Shown here one piece after another: positions 6,101 to 6,845 of a DNA stretch of 6,845 nt (its first letter is position 1; each line of letters opens with the position of its first letter). The notes beneath the pieces were generated by a model. It was not told where the DNA came from. It saw only the letters and a list, made by a program, of their open reading frames with translations, and did no database searches. The position numbers were made by a program, and so were the translations under genes. Source of the stretch: an uncultured Ruminococcus sp. (GTDB lineage: Bacteria > Bacillota > Clostridia > Oscillospirales > Ruminococcaceae). Where the stretch lies: contig CALDFS010000074.1 of the NCBI GenBank assembly GCA_937942105.1, forward strand, positions 1 through 6,845, given 5' to 3'.

Positions 6101-6845
6101 CTTATATCATGACCGTTCCGGTAAGCGCACTTGCCGAGCAGAATGCGCCGTATGACGCGCCTATCACCCTGACCGCGAAATTCATCGGCAATGATTTGAT
6201 GGCGGATGCGGCGGCGGAGTTAAGCGTTACGCTGCATAAGGCAAGCTTAACAATCACCTCCGCAGTAATCGAGGATAAGGTTTACGACGGCGGCGGCATA
6301 GCGACTGTTGAAAGCTTTACCTTTACAGATTCAAACGGCGATGAAGTACCGCTTGTTATTAATACCGACTACACCGCAAGCGCAAGATTTACGGATGTGG
6401 ATGGCAAAGTAGGAAATAGCAAAACGGTGAGGGCACAAGTAGATGAATTTATAAACCCGAACTACAAGCTGGAATATAACGCCATTGATACCACCGGCAA
6501 CATAACCCCGCGTGTGCTTACGAGCGATGATGTTAGGATTCGGTTCAAGAATGTAGATAATCTCAATCCCTCATACACTTGGGCGGGCGAGGAAATCAGA
6601 CCGACGATTGAGGTTGAGCTCAGCGAGAGCGGCATAACCATTGACCCGGCGGAGTATACTGTAAGCTATAGCTTTAACGGTGAAGACGGTACTATCTCAA
6701 CCAGCCAATATAACAAGCCAAGGGTTGAAATCAGAGATGCTGAGGGCGGAAATTATACAATACAGTATACATATGCTAATTTCACAATCATCTGCAACCA
6801 TGAATTCGGCTTCACCAACGGCGAGTGCAATGTCTGCTCTGCCGG
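3109..6845 (+). CDS. Giant exported beta-helix/Ig-repeat surface protein, 3' end outside window
   Basis: From GTG 3109 the frame is open for 1245 codons and runs off the window, so the gene is partial. Residues 1-36 form a signal peptide (RRLLSLMLAVCMVISM core, likely cut after AYA). Residues 37-113 are Pro/Glu/Thr-rich with PAEPAPEVT repeats. Residues 114-185 are helix-prone (LIRELISALPFEV, YVRERLQEILLLYSQL). Two homologous right-handed beta-helix-like modules follow at about 205-575 and 592-845. They contain repeated IGGG and ITINGG turns, a style seen in Cthe_2159-like carbohydrate-binding and other gut Firmicutes surface proteins. About 928-1044 is Ig-like (YGETITVTA ... ITLTAKFIGND). About 1045-1135 resembles a YDG/MBG module (KVYDGGG, then DYTASARF, NPNYKL), and 1136-1228 is another Ig-like unit. 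Residues 1229-1243 form CxH-x8-CxxC. No LPXTG, SLH or dockerin is visible; any anchor would lie downstream. The role is probably adhesion or glycan binding, inferred only from architecture. Confidence 0.92.
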   Translation, partial: MNKNNSRAGTSGICRRLLSLMLAVCMVISMTTAAYAEDILQDTTPAEPAPEVTTPAEPAPEVTSPAEPAPEVTTPAEPTPEVTSPAEPAPEETTPAETTPTETDTTTEETDPAESPQVQLIRELISALPFEVTEDNADYVRERLQEILLLYSQLTPAEQELVDITPCYLLQIQLDDIDTVQTFGGIDEATATPVTASDTEWNGGYYKVTEDVTIPNDVTVNGDVTLILGESTTLTVGGSASGSIIVNSGNSITINGNGTLIVTGHDGAASIGGGYKNVGGKITINGGNINVTSTAGAAIGGGRDCEESPHGDITINGGNIIAESKYGGAGIGGATGQSCGNITINGGTVIAKSTYTTTTGAGIGGGSGANGGNIVINGGTVTAESYYGAGIGGGSLNNGSSNDGGTITITGGTVVASSDYGAAIGGGTKSYSTKEICNGGNITITGGNVTASGGKTNHYNSSIAPDIGGEGGSFSTGSDGHAIINASNISDTSNQADWSAIIFDGNSGTVYGNMTLNENFILESGKTLTVNKNSSLTIPAGITLTNNGTIEVYRTSQINGAISGNSITIKPSGTAENPIPVELSTTELKDDTYYVVETNVKILSRITVTGNVTLILNENCTLTAANGIAVNSGSSLTIEGNGSLNAQITDTATYSAHAAIGADSGSDAGTITINSGNITANAIDGSGIGGNGGTVNIYGGVVTARSENGAGIGNSNSNCKVYIKEKDNVKLIVYASSILFNSYSGNKSYWNGIVFDSDTSGMAYSKNELTFDLDIPVGATFTVINLNMTNATITIAEGSRLRVSSNGTVNIDENSRIINNGGTVLISEGCTINGNGNIEGSGTFITQNLTADMIPETFVYSGGDDQSTYIHDTIMNDTTVEICGQLFDFDSSELYWDINVTRVDNSNQYIVKRTYQDKNFEKTVTIAQSATDITASSDRAEYTYGETITVTANAAPTGEAPVMLASTFSLTEPVADQMAMFYGDTQVSEAVYAGEDGSYIMTVPVSALAEQNAPYDAPITLTAKFIGNDLMADAAAELSVTLHKASLTITSAVIEDKVYDGGGIATVESFTFTDSNGDEVPLVINTDYTASARFTDVDGKVGNSKTVRAQVDEFINPNYKLEYNAIDTTGNITPRVLTSDDVRIRFKNVDNLNPSYTWAGEEIRPTIEVELSESGITIDPAEYTVSYSFNGEDGTISTSQYNKPRVEIRDAEGGNYTIQYTYANFTIICNHEFGFTNGECNVCSA
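3241..3420 (+). repeat. 30-bp in-frame tandem repeat coding PAEPAPEVT[T/S]
   Basis: Five copies of a 30-bp unit (3241, 3271, 3301, 3331, 3361) begin CCGGCAGARCCT and encode PAEPAPEVTT or PAEPAPEVTS. A degenerate sixth copy at 3391-3420 encodes PAETTPTETD. The last residue alternates T, S, T, S in units 1-4, suggesting a 60-bp dimer that was itself duplicated. Because the unit is a multiple of three, copy-number change would lengthen or shorten the stalk without breaking the frame. The peptide is rigid and acidic, like spacer regions of cell-surface proteins. Confidence 0.9.
3721..5640 (+). repeat. Two tandem homologous beta-helix modules within the surface protein
   Basis: Module 1 (about residues 205-575) opens with YYKVTEDVTIPNDVTVNGDV then TLIL; module 2 (about 592-845) opens with TYYVVETNVKILSRITVTGN then VTLIL. 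Both then have an INGNG/IEGNG turn, a run of AAIGGG- and ITINGG-type turns, and a closing part with WSAIIFDGNSG or WNGIVFDSDTSG leading into LTI/ITI...NNG strands. Module 1 has seven IGG turns (near residues 271, 299, 331, 363, 391, 424, 467), about 28-43 residues apart. Module 2 has about three, so it is shorter. The similarity is by my reading of protein sequence; DNA identity is low, which suggests an old duplication. Confidence 0.75.

Overview
The window looks like chromosomal DNA of a Gram-positive gut-type Clostridia bacterium, most likely Ruminococcaceae/Oscillospiraceae-like. That is an inference from three things: strong AGGAGG-type ribosome binding sites, a LytTR/GHKL two-component system, and a very large exported protein in the style of gut Firmicutes (Pro-Glu repeats, IGGG/ITINGG beta-helix repeats, YDG/Ig-like modules). 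No rRNA, tRNA, CRISPR array or complete insertion sequence is visible.

Layout: (1) Positions 1-570 carry one orphan small gene on + (162-554, 130 aa, cysteine-rich, not recognised) behind a good sigma-A promoter. (2) Positions 555-835 are a convergent intergenic region. It holds a bidirectional-looking terminator hairpin (578-623) and a 118-bp MITE-like nested palindrome (671-788). (3) Positions 836-2909 on the minus strand are a two-gene operon. The LytTR response regulator comes first (2909 to 2155) and its stop overlaps the start of a GHKL sensor histidine kinase (2158 to 836) by ATGA. The regulator is split by a one-base frameshift at a run of six C (six G on +, 2759-2764); one extra base would give a normal 251-aa protein. 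The kinase is intact. (4) Positions 2910-3108 are a compact divergent control region. It contains promoters on both strands, an 8-bp interrupted palindrome over the regulator promoter, two 15-bp direct repeats exactly 21 bp apart (a LytTR-type operator layout) midway between the promoters, and a small hairpin holding the regulator's Shine-Dalgarno sequence. (5) From 3109 to the window end a single + frame stays open for 1245 codons without a stop. It encodes the N-terminal part of a giant secreted or surface protein: signal peptide, 30-bp-repeat Pro/Glu/Thr region, small helical region, two homologous beta-helix modules, Ig-like/YDG-like domains, and a Cys/His motif at the edge.

Working model (inference): the kinase senses an extracellular cue and the LytTR regulator acts at the shared operator to control the divergent surface protein and possibly its own operon. 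The frameshift in the regulator means this switch may be off, phase-variable, or mis-sequenced in this isolate.
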